A program made the translations under genes and the position numbers. Source: Cytobacillus citreus (lineage in GTDB: Bacteria > Bacillota > Bacilli > Bacillales > Cytobacillaceae). From it: 64,000 bases of DNA. Within the stretch, counting starts at the first letter, position 1; each line of letters begins with the position of its first letter. The stretch is taken from positions 963,619 to 1,027,618 of the forward strand of contig NZ_JAGYPM010000001.1 of NCBI RefSeq assembly GCF_018343665.1, read 5' to 3'. The notes under the pieces were generated by a model. The model did no database searches, was not told the origin of the DNA, and saw nothing but the letters and a program-made list of their open reading frames with translations. Shown here in pieces: positions 1 through 9,407 of the stretch.

Positions 1-980
1 CTTCTTTTCTTTTGTATCATTCCTAAATACTGGAATACAGCTGCATAATTCGATTCTACCGCATCCACGTTGATATTATAAATAGCTTGCAAAATGGTCT
101 GCATATGAGCCATCCCTTTTGCTGGAGGAACAAAAACTTTTACTTCTTTGGAAAACGCCAAAACAGATACATAATCACCTTTTTTTAATGCGGCAGCAGC
201 TACCGTTAATGCGGACTCAATCGATTTCTCAAGCCGATTTCCCTTCTTCAGTTCGGCCCCCATCATTCTCCCGCAATCAATTAAAATCGTAATATACTTC
301 CCATGCTCTGGCTCATATTCATTCGTCATGACTTCATGCAGCTTAGCTGTTTGCCGCCAGTTAATTTTACGAGGATCATCCCCTACAACATAGTTTCGAA
401 TTTTTGCGAAATCCCCAATCCCACTTTGCTGCTTCCGGATTTTTATTCCCTCATATAATAAAAATGCTTGGGCATTTTCTAAATAATTCTTTGTTTCGGA
501 TAGATCGGGAATGACTTTAACGGACATCTGTGATTCAAAAGTAATTTGCTTTTCCCATAGTCCGAGGAAGCTCGAATAACGTAAATAGAGCTTATTAATC
601 TCGTATTTTCCTCTCGTTGTTGCTCTTGTTTCATACATAGCGTGTGTAATCGAATCATTTATTGCTTTCCCATGAAGTGGAAATGATCTGGAAAATGTTT
701 GAGGAACCCCATCAGTTAATCGAAAGTGAATAGGATATGGAGACATATTATTCACTTCAATGCTCACATAATAGGGAATTCCTCTTTCCATTTCATCCGG
801 AAAAATCCGTTTAAGTGAAATCTGCTTTTTTTTCGGTGAAAAAAAAAGATCTAATAAACTAGCTGAAAGCACAAAGCCATTAACAAACAATATCAATTTC
901 CATGAGATTTCTGAAGCAGTCCCAACTATTAATATAATGGTTACTATTAAGAAAATGAATAATAACCGTTTCGTTGGCAC
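1..980 (-). CDS. DUF58 domain protein (3' end outside the window)
   Basis: The reading frame starts at GTG 980 behind an AGGGGGAT ribosome binding site and runs off the left edge, so only about 326 N-terminal residues are present. Two hydrophobic segments lie in the first 45 residues. A conserved stretch follows, with YVVGDDPRKINWRQTAK, the Gly-Asp/Arg/Asn-Trp core typical of DUF58 proteins, and a von Willebrand A-like start (ITILIDCGRMMG). Family members are usually encoded with a MoxR ATPase, as here, where the upstream MoxR gene ends 7 bp before the start. The molecular role is unknown; metal-dependent adhesion or assembly of a secreted complex is only a family-level guess. Confidence 0.9.
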   Translation of the reverse strand, partial: MPTKRLLFIFLIVTIILIVGTASEISWKLILFVNGFVLSASLLDLFFSPKKKQISLKRIFPDEMERGIPYYVSIEVNNMSPYPIHFRLTDGVPQTFSRSFPLHGKAINDSITHAMYETRATTRGKYEINKLYLRYSSFLGLWEKQITFESQMSVKVIPDLSETKNYLENAQAFLLYEGIKIRKQQSGIGDFAKIRNYVVGDDPRKINWRQTAKLHEVMTNEYEPEHGKYITILIDCGRMMGAELKKGNRLEKSIESALTVAAAALKKGDYVSVLAFSKEVKVFVPPAKGMAHMQTILQAIYNINVDAVESNYAAVFQYLGMIQKKR

Positions 981-987
981 TATCCCC

Positions 988-1917
988 CTATCTTGGAACA
1001 GGAACCGACCCCACAAGTTCTTCAATGATTTGGTCAACGGTTGCTCCCTCCAATTCTATATGTGGAGATAGTTGAATACGATGTCTCAATGCTGGTTTTG
1101 CTGTCACTTTTACATCATCTGGCGTTACATAATCTCTTCCGGATAAATACGCCCATGCTTGTGCAGCTTTTCCTATTGAAATCGCAGCTCTTGTGCTTGC
1201 TCCAAATCGAATGGAATCTGAATCACGTGTTTTTCGAACGATTTGCATAATATAGTCTAAAACGCCTTCCCCGATCGTGACACTCTTAATTTCATTTCTG
1301 ATCGCTAAAAAAGTATTTAAATCAAGGATAGATGATACCTGATTGGAATCAAAACTATTTTCTAATACTTGCTTTAATACATTTTTCTCTTCATCAAAGC
1401 TTGGAAAATCAATTTGCAGTTTAAATAAGAAACGGTCCTGTTGAGCTTCTGGTAATGGATATGTACCTTCAAATTCAATCGGATTTTGCGTAGCAACTAC
1501 AAAAAAGATATCAGATAACGGAAAAGTTTCACCTTGAATGGTTACTTGTTTTTCCTCCATCGCCTCGAGAAGAGCAGCTTGCGTTTTTGCAGGTGTACGA
1601 TTAATTTCATCCGCTAATAAAATATTTGTAAAAACAGGCCCTTTCAATGTTTGAAATGTACTGTCTTTCATATTGTAGATGACACTGCCAGTAATATCAC
1701 TTGGAAGTAAATCTGGCGTAAATTGAATTCGGTTAAAGCTTCCACCTAGAAGACTAGCAAGTGTTCTAACCATTTGTGTTTTTCCAGTGCCAGGGACCCC
1801 CTCTAGGAGTACATGTCCCCCAGATAAAATAGCAGATAGCAATAGTCTAAGGTTCATATGTTGGCCTAATATTCGTTTTTCATACTGCTCTAGTAAGGAT
1901 GTTAATTCAGTCCTCAT
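988..1917 (-). CDS. MoxR-family AAA+ ATPase
   Basis: This 309-residue protein has a clear Walker A GVPGTGKT at residues 40-47, a Walker B ILLADEIN near 98-105, and the following helix with TQAALLEAMEE that is diagnostic of MoxR ATPases. MoxR proteins act as chaperone-like ATPases that help assemble or activate partner complexes, usually with a DUF58/VWA protein. Its ATG overlaps the stop of the upstream DUF4350 gene in an ATGA arrangement, and the DUF58 gene follows directly. Translational coupling and one transcript are therefore likely. The family assignment is firm; the client is not known. Confidence 0.95.
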   Translation of the reverse strand: MRTELTSLLEQYEKRILGQHMNLRLLLSAILSGGHVLLEGVPGTGKTQMVRTLASLLGGSFNRIQFTPDLLPSDITGSVIYNMKDSTFQTLKGPVFTNILLADEINRTPAKTQAALLEAMEEKQVTIQGETFPLSDIFFVVATQNPIEFEGTYPLPEAQQDRFLFKLQIDFPSFDEEKNVLKQVLENSFDSNQVSSILDLNTFLAIRNEIKSVTIGEGVLDYIMQIVRKTRDSDSIRFGASTRAAISIGKAAQAWAYLSGRDYVTPDDVKVTAKPALRHRIQLSPHIELEGATVDQIIEELVGSVPVPR

Positions 1918-3059
1918 CCTTCTTCCACCTCTTTTCTTAACTGATCAAGCTTTTTAGACCACATTAAGTATTCTTGTTTATTAATTTTTTCTTTCCCAAG
2001 GACGTTTTCAATTCCTTTTATAAAGGCTTGAACTTCTGATGATGGCATCCTTTCCCATTTTTTCTCAAGATAACTAGACAAGTCATTCCATTGCATGTTA
2101 TATGGGATTCTCCAGCGCTCTTGTAATACAATCTTTACATAATCAGCTTGGATATATAATGAGTCGCGATAATGGCGTCCTTTTATATACCAAGAAGCTA
2201 ACGCTCTAAGCCCTTCATCACTGAACCTGACAGACTCTATTCTAGGAAGGTAAATAGGGCCGAAACGCTTTCCGGAATACCAGAGCCAAAGGAATAATAT
2301 AATCGCTCCTTGAAGCAGTAGCAACAGGAACCACTTTGGATACAGTGTTGAAATTGTTGAAGCATTTTGTCCGCCATGAGTAAATTCATCAAATAATATA
2401 CTTTTGGCATTTCCTTCATTTAAAAGAGAGATAACGAGAGTAAGATGATCATTGTTTAACAGATTTCCATTTATCATCCACTCAGGTGTTACGGCTACTA
2501 TCAAATCTCCATTACCAATATTTCTTTTTACTGCAACAGGGCCAGCTTGATCATTTAATAATATGATATCCTCAGGTTCTGTTTGCAGGCGAAAGAAAGA
2601 ACTTATTTCAGCTTTATAAGAAGCGTCAATATTATTATGTATTTCAATAACCTGATCTGAAGAAGGTTCCTTTTCAATTGGAAATGTATTAATATCAAAC
2701 ATACCTTTAGGATTTTTTTTCAATAAAAGAACTGTATTTCCTGCTTCGATAAATTTTTTATAGGCTTCCATTTCTTCATGCTTAGGAACAAAAAATGGTT
2801 CTGTCATGATGAGTAATTGTTTTTTGCCCATTTTTGGCAATAGCTTAGGGTCATGTGACCATCTCTTCGCTTCCATTTTATTATCTAAATATGTATATAG
2901 TCCTTTTACTCCCGTTGGTGAAGGAGAGTCAGATACATAATTTGGATATTGCTTTGGTTCGGGAGAATAAGCAAAGAAACCAATGACCATAAAAAGGATT
3001 AGAAGGATAATTAGCCATAGCCAAGTTCTTTTATTTGATTTTGCATTTTGCATGGCCAT
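1914..3059 (-). CDS. DUF4350 domain membrane protein
   Basis: This 381-residue protein has an N-terminal membrane anchor (about residues 13-29), an extracytoplasmic region, and a second hydrophobic segment near residues 245-265 (WFLLLLLQGAIILFLWLW) followed by a cytoplasmic tail. The internal FDEFTHGG motif and the layout match DUF4350 proteins found between DUF4129 and MoxR genes in Bacillaceae. ATG 3059 lies close to an AGGGG sequence, and ATG 3053 is an equally possible start. It overlaps the moxR start by 4 bp. The function is unknown; the context suggests a cell-envelope complex with the MoxR/DUF58 pair. Confidence 0.85.
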   Translation of the reverse strand: MAMQNAKSNKRTWLWLIILLILFMVIGFFAYSPEPKQYPNYVSDSPSPTGVKGLYTYLDNKMEAKRWSHDPKLLPKMGKKQLLIMTEPFFVPKHEEMEAYKKFIEAGNTVLLLKKNPKGMFDINTFPIEKEPSSDQVIEIHNNIDASYKAEISSFFRLQTEPEDIILLNDQAGPVAVKRNIGNGDLIVAVTPEWMINGNLLNNDHLTLVISLLNEGNAKSILFDEFTHGGQNASTISTLYPKWFLLLLLQGAIILFLWLWYSGKRFGPIYLPRIESVRFSDEGLRALASWYIKGRHYRDSLYIQADYVKIVLQERWRIPYNMQWNDLSSYLEKKWERMPSSEVQAFIKGIENVLGKEKINKQEYLMWSKKLDQLRKEVEEG

Positions 3060-3064
3060 TTCCC

Positions 3065-3706
3065 CTACCCTTCCGTTCTTTCAACTGCTTCATTAAGCCA
3101 TTTCATTGCTTCGGTTCGAAATGCTAAATATTCTTCTTTTTTAATCTCCCGTTCACCGTATGCGGCCTCATCAAATAAAAGGGCTAAATTGAAAAATTGA
3201 TCAGCCCATTTTTGATTTTCCTTTCGCAATTCATCATAATACTCCCAATTTGTTTTCCATATTCTTGCTTCCAGCCAGCCCTTATCGTGAAAATAGAGGA
3301 GTAACGCTAAAAACAAATGGCGAGTTGATAGCGTATACTCTTCCAAGGCTCCTAGTTTATTCGCTTCCATAAGATGCTTTTGATACGACCAATCCATTTC
3401 TTTCATCGATTGCAAAGGATTTTTTTCCCGGAGCAAGCGGTTTCTGTATTGATTCCGTACGAGAAAGAACACGATTATTCCTAATAAAGCAATGACAGCA
3501 ACAATGATGATAATGAGAATGAATCCTGCCGTACCATTTGACGGTGTAATAGACGGAAATAATTTTGCTAGCTGATCTGCTATCCATTCTTTCGCGTTTT
3601 CCCACCAAAGCTCAAGTGCATTTTTTGATTCGTTGTAATAAACTTTATATTCTTTGTCATTTAAGATTTTCTGAATCTCATCTCTTGCATTGCTTGAATT
3701 TATCAT
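3065..3706 (-). CDS. DUF4129 domain membrane protein
   Basis: This 213-residue protein has one strong membrane segment at about residues 61-83 (ILIIIIVAVIALLGIIVFFL). A C-terminal helical domain follows, rich in aromatic and charged residues, in which the LAYRT/LAFRTEA-type tail characteristic of DUF4129 is visible. In related proteins this domain often follows a transglutaminase-like domain; here it stands alone. It starts at ATG 3706 behind AGGTGAAA. It ends 5 bp before the DUF4350 gene and begins 15 bp after the stop of the next upstream gene, which supports a five-gene operon. Biochemical function is unknown. Confidence 0.85.
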   Translation of the reverse strand: MINSSNARDEIQKILNDKEYKVYYNESKNALELWWENAKEWIADQLAKLFPSITPSNGTAGFILIIIIVAVIALLGIIVFFLVRNQYRNRLLREKNPLQSMKEMDWSYQKHLMEANKLGALEEYTLSTRHLFLALLLYFHDKGWLEARIWKTNWEYYDELRKENQKWADQFFNLALLFDEAAYGEREIKKEEYLAFRTEAMKWLNEAVERTEG

Positions 3707-3721
3707 GAATTTTCACCTAGC

Positions 3722-4630
3722 TTAAATAGGTTCTTTGAACTCCGCGATCATATCTTTTATATCATCCGCATCATTTCTAATTTTCAAATCAAAATACATA
3801 ACACCATATCCAACTGATAAAATCATTGTTGTAAATAGAGTAGCTAAGTTCACAATCATTGACAGAAGCACACTATTCCCTAATAAAACACTAAAGGTCA
3901 TCTCTACCGTAAAACTAATGCTAGAAATAATAAAAAAGAAAAGAATATAAAGCCCCATTAAGATCCATGTTCGTTTATTTGTAAGTCTCCAGCTTCTCGT
4001 AAACCCTGGTGCGTCTCTATCAATGACTACAGAACCAAAATAAAAACTCCAGCGTGTTAATAAATATCCAATACCAACTGAAAATCCTAGAAATAATAGA
4101 ATAGCTATGATGATACCAATAGCTGGATGCAAGAAACCAAATATGACACCTACAAAACTAATAATCATAATGGGTACAAATATAAACCCAAATACTATTA
4201 TTCCATATAATATACTGCTTCCAAGGATTGGCCAAAATCTCGAAAATGCTTCTTTTATAACAGAGCCAACAGTGTATTCTTCATTTTTTCTTATGTGATT
4301 CAATGCGAATATGATTGCAGCCTCAGCAACAGGAAATAATATTAAACCTAATAGTCCAACAAATATTGTTCCTAAATTAGCACCAATGCTTGTCGCCATT
4401 TCTGATTCAGCAAAGCCTGATAGAATTTGTTCATACCAAACATTTCCGCTTCCAAGTTCCCTAAAAAAGCTAACACCAGATAGCAGTTGAATGATGGCTT
4501 GAATTAAATAAACCGGTCCCATTAAAATAAGTAAAATCATAAAGAAATCTTTAAAACGATTTTTACTTAAACTAAAGGTATGATCCAATATTTCACTAAA
4601 ACTCTTTGGCTTATTAAACTTTGTGTCCAA
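3722..4630 (-). CDS. Polytopic membrane protein, glycerophosphodiesterase membrane-domain type
   Basis: This 302-residue protein has about six membrane segments. It opens with a cytoplasmic FSEILDHTFSLSKNRFKDFF region typical of membrane proteins annotated as glycerophosphoryl diester phosphodiesterase membrane domain. No phosphodiesterase catalytic residues are present, so the name describes fold similarity only. The start is TTG 4630 with GGAGG ten bases upstream. It is the first gene of the cluster that continues with DUF4129, DUF4350, MoxR and DUF58, so the operon promoter should lie in 4631-4725. The role is unknown; a shared job at the membrane is an inference from gene order. Confidence 0.8.
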   Translation of the reverse strand: MDTKFNKPKSFSEILDHTFSLSKNRFKDFFMILLILMGPVYLIQAIIQLLSGVSFFRELGSGNVWYEQILSGFAESEMATSIGANLGTIFVGLLGLILFPVAEAAIIFALNHIRKNEEYTVGSVIKEAFSRFWPILGSSILYGIIVFGFIFVPIMIISFVGVIFGFLHPAIGIIIAILLFLGFSVGIGYLLTRWSFYFGSVVIDRDAPGFTRSWRLTNKRTWILMGLYILFFFIISSISFTVEMTFSVLLGNSVLLSMIVNLATLFTTMILSVGYGVMYFDLKIRNDADDIKDMIAEFKEPI

Positions 4631-4724
4631 TATTATAAAACCTCCTTTTATTGAATAGTAATACCATCTATTTTATCATTCTTCCGATCAACTTTGAGTA
4701 AAAAGTTGTAAAAAAACGTAAAAA

Positions 4725-4778
4725 TAGGGCCCAACCCCCAAGAATGAACAATTTCTTTTTGTGAGGGTCAGGACCTAG
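4725..4778 (-). terminator. Possible terminator hairpin before the DUF58/MoxR cluster
   Basis: Read on the minus strand, GGTCCTGACCCTC near 4778 can pair imperfectly with GGGGGTTGGGCC near 4727. The T-rich stretch TATTTTTACGTTTTTTTAC follows. It sits downstream of the permease remnant and upstream of the membrane-protein operon, so it would isolate that operon from read-through. The stem has G-U pairs and a long loop, so this is tentative. Confidence 0.4.
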
Positions 4779-4855
4779 ATAAAAAAAGAGTGTATGTTTA
4801 TTTTTTATGTAACTAACCAATTCATGCAATGGTAAGTTTTCGCAATGAATTTTTT

Positions 4856-5179
4856 TTATACTATCATTTCATTAGATGAAACATCTTTCGCTTCTTTTTT
4901 TCTGTAATACTTACCCTTGGTTGTTATAGCTAAAACGATGGTAAGAATGAAAGCTAAGATTGCTGCGAAAAAAGCTGGTACATTTTGTAGAAAGACACCA
5001 AAAAATCCGAAAGCAGCAAACGCAAACGAACCAACAACGCTTGAAATAATTAATGATACTACGCCTACTGGATTCCAAGCATATAAATATTCTTGACGAT
5101 GTTCAAAGTAATTGGGACCAATTCTCAAAACTTTCTTTACTACGAATGGCCATCCATTCCACCCATTACTTAAATTTTT
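4856..5179 (-). pseudogene. NCS1-type nucleobase/allantoin permease, C-terminal remnant
   Basis: The frame from 5179 to 4856 encodes about 107 residues, beginning NLSNGWNGWPFVVKKVLRIG and continuing through IGPNYFEHRQEYLYAWNPVG and two membrane helices. This resembles the end of NCS1 nucleobase:cation symporters. A TAA stop just upstream (near 5180) closes the frame, no start codon with a ribosome binding site is present, and roughly the first 80 percent of a normal permease (about 450-500 residues) is missing. It directly follows hyuB and its terminator. I infer a 5' deletion of a permease that once belonged to the hyu operon. Confidence 0.75.
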
Positions 5180-5209
5180 TTATAAGAACAAGGGCCAGAA
5201 GCCCTTGCA
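5173..5209 (-). terminator. Rho-independent terminator after hyuB
   Basis: On the minus strand a perfect CAAGGGC/GCCCTTG stem with a 5-base loop (5189-5207) lies 11 bp after the hyuB stop. It is followed by TTCTTATAAAAAAATTT. It should stop hyuAB transcription before the permease remnant. Confidence 0.75.
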
Positions 5210-5217
5210 CTTTAAAG

Positions 5218-7197
5218 TTAATTCCAATAAGCTAGTGAACGTTTTTTCATAGATTTCCTAAATTGTTCAGTTGATTTCAACAATGCTTTATTTGTGGAAT
5301 ACTCCATAATCACTCCATATTGACGAATGACATCTAACTTATCAATCTCTTTATTTTGAAACATCTCTTCAACTTTCAAAGGATCTATCTCTAACCATTG
5401 TTTCCGATGTTTTCTTATTTTTTCCCTTTCATTCTTTGTTTCTTCGTAATCAATTTCAAATAGATCAATATCTCGATCAATTTCTTTTATTACTACACCG
5501 TAGTCCTTTCTTGCTCTTTCGATTGAGACATATTCATCGATCACATCCTCTAACAGAGCTTTTGGATCTCTTTCAAGAGGATCACCTAACCCTCCCCCAC
5601 CAGCTGAGGGTCTGACAAACGAGTCTCCGCTTTTCACTTTAACATTAGAAAAAATAGCTCCTAAATATTGTGCATCCTCCTTACCTGGATTTAGCCAGGC
5701 CCCATGCGGATAGGATGGCAATCCTCCAAAAATCCCCCATGTTACCGAACGGGAACGGTCACAGCAATAAGACATGACTGAGTTATTAATTTTTGAGAGC
5801 ACTCCACCTTTTTCAACACCACAGCCGCCTCTGTATTTTCCAGGTCCTGCAGAATCTGTAATGATTTGATGTTTCGTTGTAATAACAGGCGAGAGTCTTT
5901 CTTGTCCTTCACATGGCTGTACGCTCAATCCAACTCCAAAAACGGGAGAAGTGGCATTTACTCCATCGCGGTCATTACGGCCCCCGTGGCCTCCAGCCAT
6001 CCAGTCATACCACATAAAGTAGCTATTATTAGTAGTTCTTTGATCGTTTCCGCCAATTAATAAGTACTCTAAGTTGAAGGAACAGGCAATCGCTCTTTCA
6101 GGCATGATGTTTGACCATAATTCAAAACAAGCATTCATTATCTTTTCATAAGCACCTGAACAGAACCCGGTCACAGCGATTGGAGCAGGAGCATTTACTA
6201 CAGAGTTTTCAGGTAATTTAACTTTTACCACTCGATAAAAACCTGAGTTTAATGGAATTTCCGGGAAAAAGGTTTTTGTTCCTGCATACGTTGCAGATAA
6301 TGAACCGCCAAAACCTGAATTTAAAAAACAGCTGATATATTGATGTGATCCACTTAGATCATACAAAATTTCATCTTTGGAAATGGTCATCTTCACATGA
6401 ATGGGAATTAACCCATCTCCTAACTCTGGGTCCATGTCGATATAGTCGACTGTCTGCCAAGTACCTTTTGGTAAAGAGGAAATTTTGACTTTGGCTAATC
6501 GTTCAACATAATCTTGCACTTCTACGAATGCGATTAGCGTAGTTTCAATGCCGTATTTGTTTACGATCTCAAGCAATTGAGTTTGCCCTACTTTTGCAGC
6601 CTCTACTTGTGCTCGTAAGTCACCGCTTCTCTCTTCAGGAATACGCATATTGGATGTTAGGACGTTGACGACATCTTTTAAGTAAATCCCTTTACTATAA
6701 ATTCGTACAGGTGGGATTCGAACCCCTTCACCATAGTGTTCTTTTGCATTTATATCAAAAGAGCCCGGAGTGGATCCGCCCATATCAGCCCAGTGTCCAT
6801 TCGTCTGCATTAACGCAATTAATTTTCCGTCATAAAACACTGGCAATACAACACGTGTATCATTAAAATGAGTTCCGCCACGATATGGATCGTTCACTAA
6901 GAACACATCACCGGGATGAATGTCATCCTTAAAATATTCTAAAACAGCCTTCGCTGTTAAATGCAATGTTCCAACATGAACCGAAATGTCTTGTGTGCCT
7001 TGCATGACAGTATTTCCATCTGCATCACAAAGTGCGCAGCTAAAATCACGATTATAAATCACAAATGAATAACAAGTTCTTAAAATTTGTTCAGCCATTT
7101 GGTCAACGAGGTTGACAAAGCCATTTTTTAATACTTCAAAAGTAACGGGATCTAATCGATTTCCATGAGTCTGTTCTGAAACTTGATTAAAACTCAT
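5218..7197 (-). CDS. hyuB: Hydantoinase B/oxoprolinase family protein
   Basis: This 659-residue protein matches the HyuB/acetone carboxylase alpha family. It opens with DPVTFEVLKNGFVNLVDQMA and contains the conserved HVGTLHLTAKAVL, GDVFLVNDPYRGGTHFND and SAGGGGLGDPLERDP segments. It also has a GPGKYRGGCGVEKGG block. HyuB works with HyuA in ATP-dependent opening of hydantoin or 5-oxoproline-like rings, or in carboxylation of ketones. The protein is longer than many HyuB subunits because of a charged C-terminal extension of about 90 residues. Its ATG has AGAGGTGAAAG upstream, and hyuA ends 17 bp before it. The substrate cannot be told from sequence. Confidence 0.9.
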   Translation of the reverse strand: MSFNQVSEQTHGNRLDPVTFEVLKNGFVNLVDQMAEQILRTCYSFVIYNRDFSCALCDADGNTVMQGTQDISVHVGTLHLTAKAVLEYFKDDIHPGDVFLVNDPYRGGTHFNDTRVVLPVFYDGKLIALMQTNGHWADMGGSTPGSFDINAKEHYGEGVRIPPVRIYSKGIYLKDVVNVLTSNMRIPEERSGDLRAQVEAAKVGQTQLLEIVNKYGIETTLIAFVEVQDYVERLAKVKISSLPKGTWQTVDYIDMDPELGDGLIPIHVKMTISKDEILYDLSGSHQYISCFLNSGFGGSLSATYAGTKTFFPEIPLNSGFYRVVKVKLPENSVVNAPAPIAVTGFCSGAYEKIMNACFELWSNIMPERAIACSFNLEYLLIGGNDQRTTNNSYFMWYDWMAGGHGGRNDRDGVNATSPVFGVGLSVQPCEGQERLSPVITTKHQIITDSAGPGKYRGGCGVEKGGVLSKINNSVMSYCCDRSRSVTWGIFGGLPSYPHGAWLNPGKEDAQYLGAIFSNVKVKSGDSFVRPSAGGGGLGDPLERDPKALLEDVIDEYVSIERARKDYGVVIKEIDRDIDLFEIDYEETKNEREKIRKHRKQWLEIDPLKVEEMFQNKEIDKLDVIRQYGVIMEYSTNKALLKSTEQFRKSMKKRSLAYWN

Positions 7198-7214
7198 TGC
7201 CTTTCACCTCTTCA

Positions 7215-9242
7215 TTATTTATTTAACGTGAGAATCAAATTTCTATATTCATCAACAAATGCAGTGAAGTCAGGTGGTATAACTGTTGTTGCATCAAGCT
7301 GATCAACGATAGCTGGCCCTTGGATTTCTGAGAATACTGGGATTTTTTCTCTATCAAAAACTTTTGTTGCAACAAATTTATTTTCAAAATAGACATCTCT
7401 CACTTCCTTGAGAGCATCTTCAAGACTGCCGGATGGACCGTACTTTGGAAATTCCGGCTTTGGGACGGTTCCCAATGCAGTTAATCGTAATCCGTATATC
7501 TCGACTGATTGTTTCCGATCCGAATAGGCAAATTCGCGTTCATGTTCCAGATGGAAAGCTTCCAATGCATCTTCTAATGAATACGCTTTCAAATTGATCT
7601 GTATAGCTAATGATCTCCACTGTCCGCTATATCTCATATCTAAAAAGCTCATTAATGTCGAGTTTTCTTTTGCCACTCCTTCTTCTTCTAACAATTCTTT
7701 TGCCTCTTTTTCCATTTTAGAAAACTCTAATTCTAGTTCATCTATTGTGACATGACTAAAATTCTTAACATATGTTTTTGAAATATCGTGACGTACATCA
7801 ACAAGTAAGCAACCCATTGCTGCAGCTACTCCAGGATGAGGAGGAACAATAACTGTAGGAATTTCCATTTCCTTTGCTAAATAAGCTCCGTGTAACGGGC
7901 CTGCTCCCCCAAAAGCAACAAGAGCAAATTCTCTTGGATCATAGCCCCGTCTCACGGAAATCAACCTCAGTGCATCACACATATTTGCATTAGCAACTTC
8001 AATAATGGCATTAGCCGCTTCGACTGTTGAAAAATCAAACACTTTAGCAATTTTTCCAACAGCTTCTATTGCTTTCTCCTTATCTAGCTGCATTTTACCG
8101 TCTAAAAGATTGTTACCAAGGCGTCCAAGGACTAAATTTGCATCCGAGTTCGTAGGCTCCTCACCTCCTCTTGGATAACAGGCTGGACCAGGGGTAGCTC
8201 CTGCACTTTGCGGCCCATTACGTAGTGAGCCACCATCATCTTTCCAGGCTAAGCTCCCTCCACCTGCTCCGATGGTCAGTATTTCTATACTTGGAAAACC
8301 AATTGGGTACCCATATTCGATATACCAATCTTTCGTGATTCTAATATCGCCATCATACATGAGGGATATATCTGTACTGGTCCCGCCCATATCTAGTCCA
8401 ATAGCGTTGTTAAAACCGCATAGCTTAGCGATATGTTTACTAGCTATTGCCCCTGCAGCAATACCAGAACTGGCAACTCTTGCAGCAAAACGCGGGACAG
8501 TACTAGAGGTCATGACCCCGCCGCCAGAGTGAAGAACGAGTATATCATCGTTATATCCTTTTTGTTCCATTTCTCCTTCTAATGTGTAAATGTATTTACT
8601 AATAATAGGGCCTAATACAGCATTTATAATGGTAGTACTCATACGTTCATGCTCAAATATTTCTGGCAAAACTTCATTTGAAATACAGATATATACATCT
8701 GGGAGCTCCTCCTGAAGAATCTCCTTTACCTTTTTTTCATTCTCGCCATTTACATAGGCATTCATAAAACAAACGGCAATTGATTCTGTTCCCCGTTTGT
8801 TTAATTTTCTTGCTAGATGACGGACTTCTTCTTCATCAATTTTTATTAGTACATTTCCGTTATAATCAATTCTTTCGTTTACTTCAAACCGATCTCGTCT
8901 TTGAATATATGGTTTTGCCGTATCTTTATAAGCATCCCATAAATCTAATTTAGTTCCTCTGCGTATCTCAGGAACATCTCGAAACCCTTTCGTTGTAATC
9001 AATGCTGTCTTCGGCAGCTTCCTCTCTATTAGAGCATTGGTACCAACAGTGGTTCCATGTGAAAACATCTTTATGTTTTCTCCTTTTAATTGGGCTTTTT
9101 CAATCCCATCAAGTATTCCACGTTCAGGATTTGAAGGAGTAGAAGCTGTTTTCGTAACAAAAATTTCCCCCGTGCTTTCATCGAAGACGAATACATCTGT
9201 AAATGTTCCACCTACATCGATTGCAAGTCTTGACTGTTTCAT
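7215..9242 (-). CDS. hyuA: Hydantoinase/oxoprolinase family protein, ATP-binding subunit
   Basis: This 675-residue protein starts with the actin-fold phosphate-binding motif AIDVGGTFTDVFVFDE (residues 7-22) and has a second nucleotide motif GLDMGGTSTDISL. The late AFGGAGPLHGAYLA block is typical of HyuA. It would phosphorylate or activate a cyclic amide or ketone substrate for the partner HyuB. It is the first gene of the hyuA-hyuB operon, with ATG 9242 behind AGGAGGT, and it is transcribed away from the DUF3870 gene 165 bp to its right. N-methylhydantoinase, 5-oxoprolinase and acetone carboxylase members share these motifs, so the exact reaction is open. Confidence 0.9.
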   Translation of the reverse strand: MKQSRLAIDVGGTFTDVFVFDESTGEIFVTKTASTPSNPERGILDGIEKAQLKGENIKMFSHGTTVGTNALIERKLPKTALITTKGFRDVPEIRRGTKLDLWDAYKDTAKPYIQRRDRFEVNERIDYNGNVLIKIDEEEVRHLARKLNKRGTESIAVCFMNAYVNGENEKKVKEILQEELPDVYICISNEVLPEIFEHERMSTTIINAVLGPIISKYIYTLEGEMEQKGYNDDILVLHSGGGVMTSSTVPRFAARVASSGIAAGAIASKHIAKLCGFNNAIGLDMGGTSTDISLMYDGDIRITKDWYIEYGYPIGFPSIEILTIGAGGGSLAWKDDGGSLRNGPQSAGATPGPACYPRGGEEPTNSDANLVLGRLGNNLLDGKMQLDKEKAIEAVGKIAKVFDFSTVEAANAIIEVANANMCDALRLISVRRGYDPREFALVAFGGAGPLHGAYLAKEMEIPTVIVPPHPGVAAAMGCLLVDVRHDISKTYVKNFSHVTIDELELEFSKMEKEAKELLEEEGVAKENSTLMSFLDMRYSGQWRSLAIQINLKAYSLEDALEAFHLEHEREFAYSDRKQSVEIYGLRLTALGTVPKPEFPKYGPSGSLEDALKEVRDVYFENKFVATKVFDREKIPVFSEIQGPAIVDQLDATTVIPPDFTAFVDEYRNLILTLNK

Positions 9243-9407
9243 TTTGATTTACCTCCTATTACCATTTGTATATTTAATGTTTGTTTCAATATTATTAATA
9301 TTCAGAATATAATTTAGGCAATTTTCTATATTTTTGGAGCCGTAATAGTTAAAATGAATATAGATTTGTATTATTCTAAAGATATAAAAAATATTAGGAG
9401 AGATATG

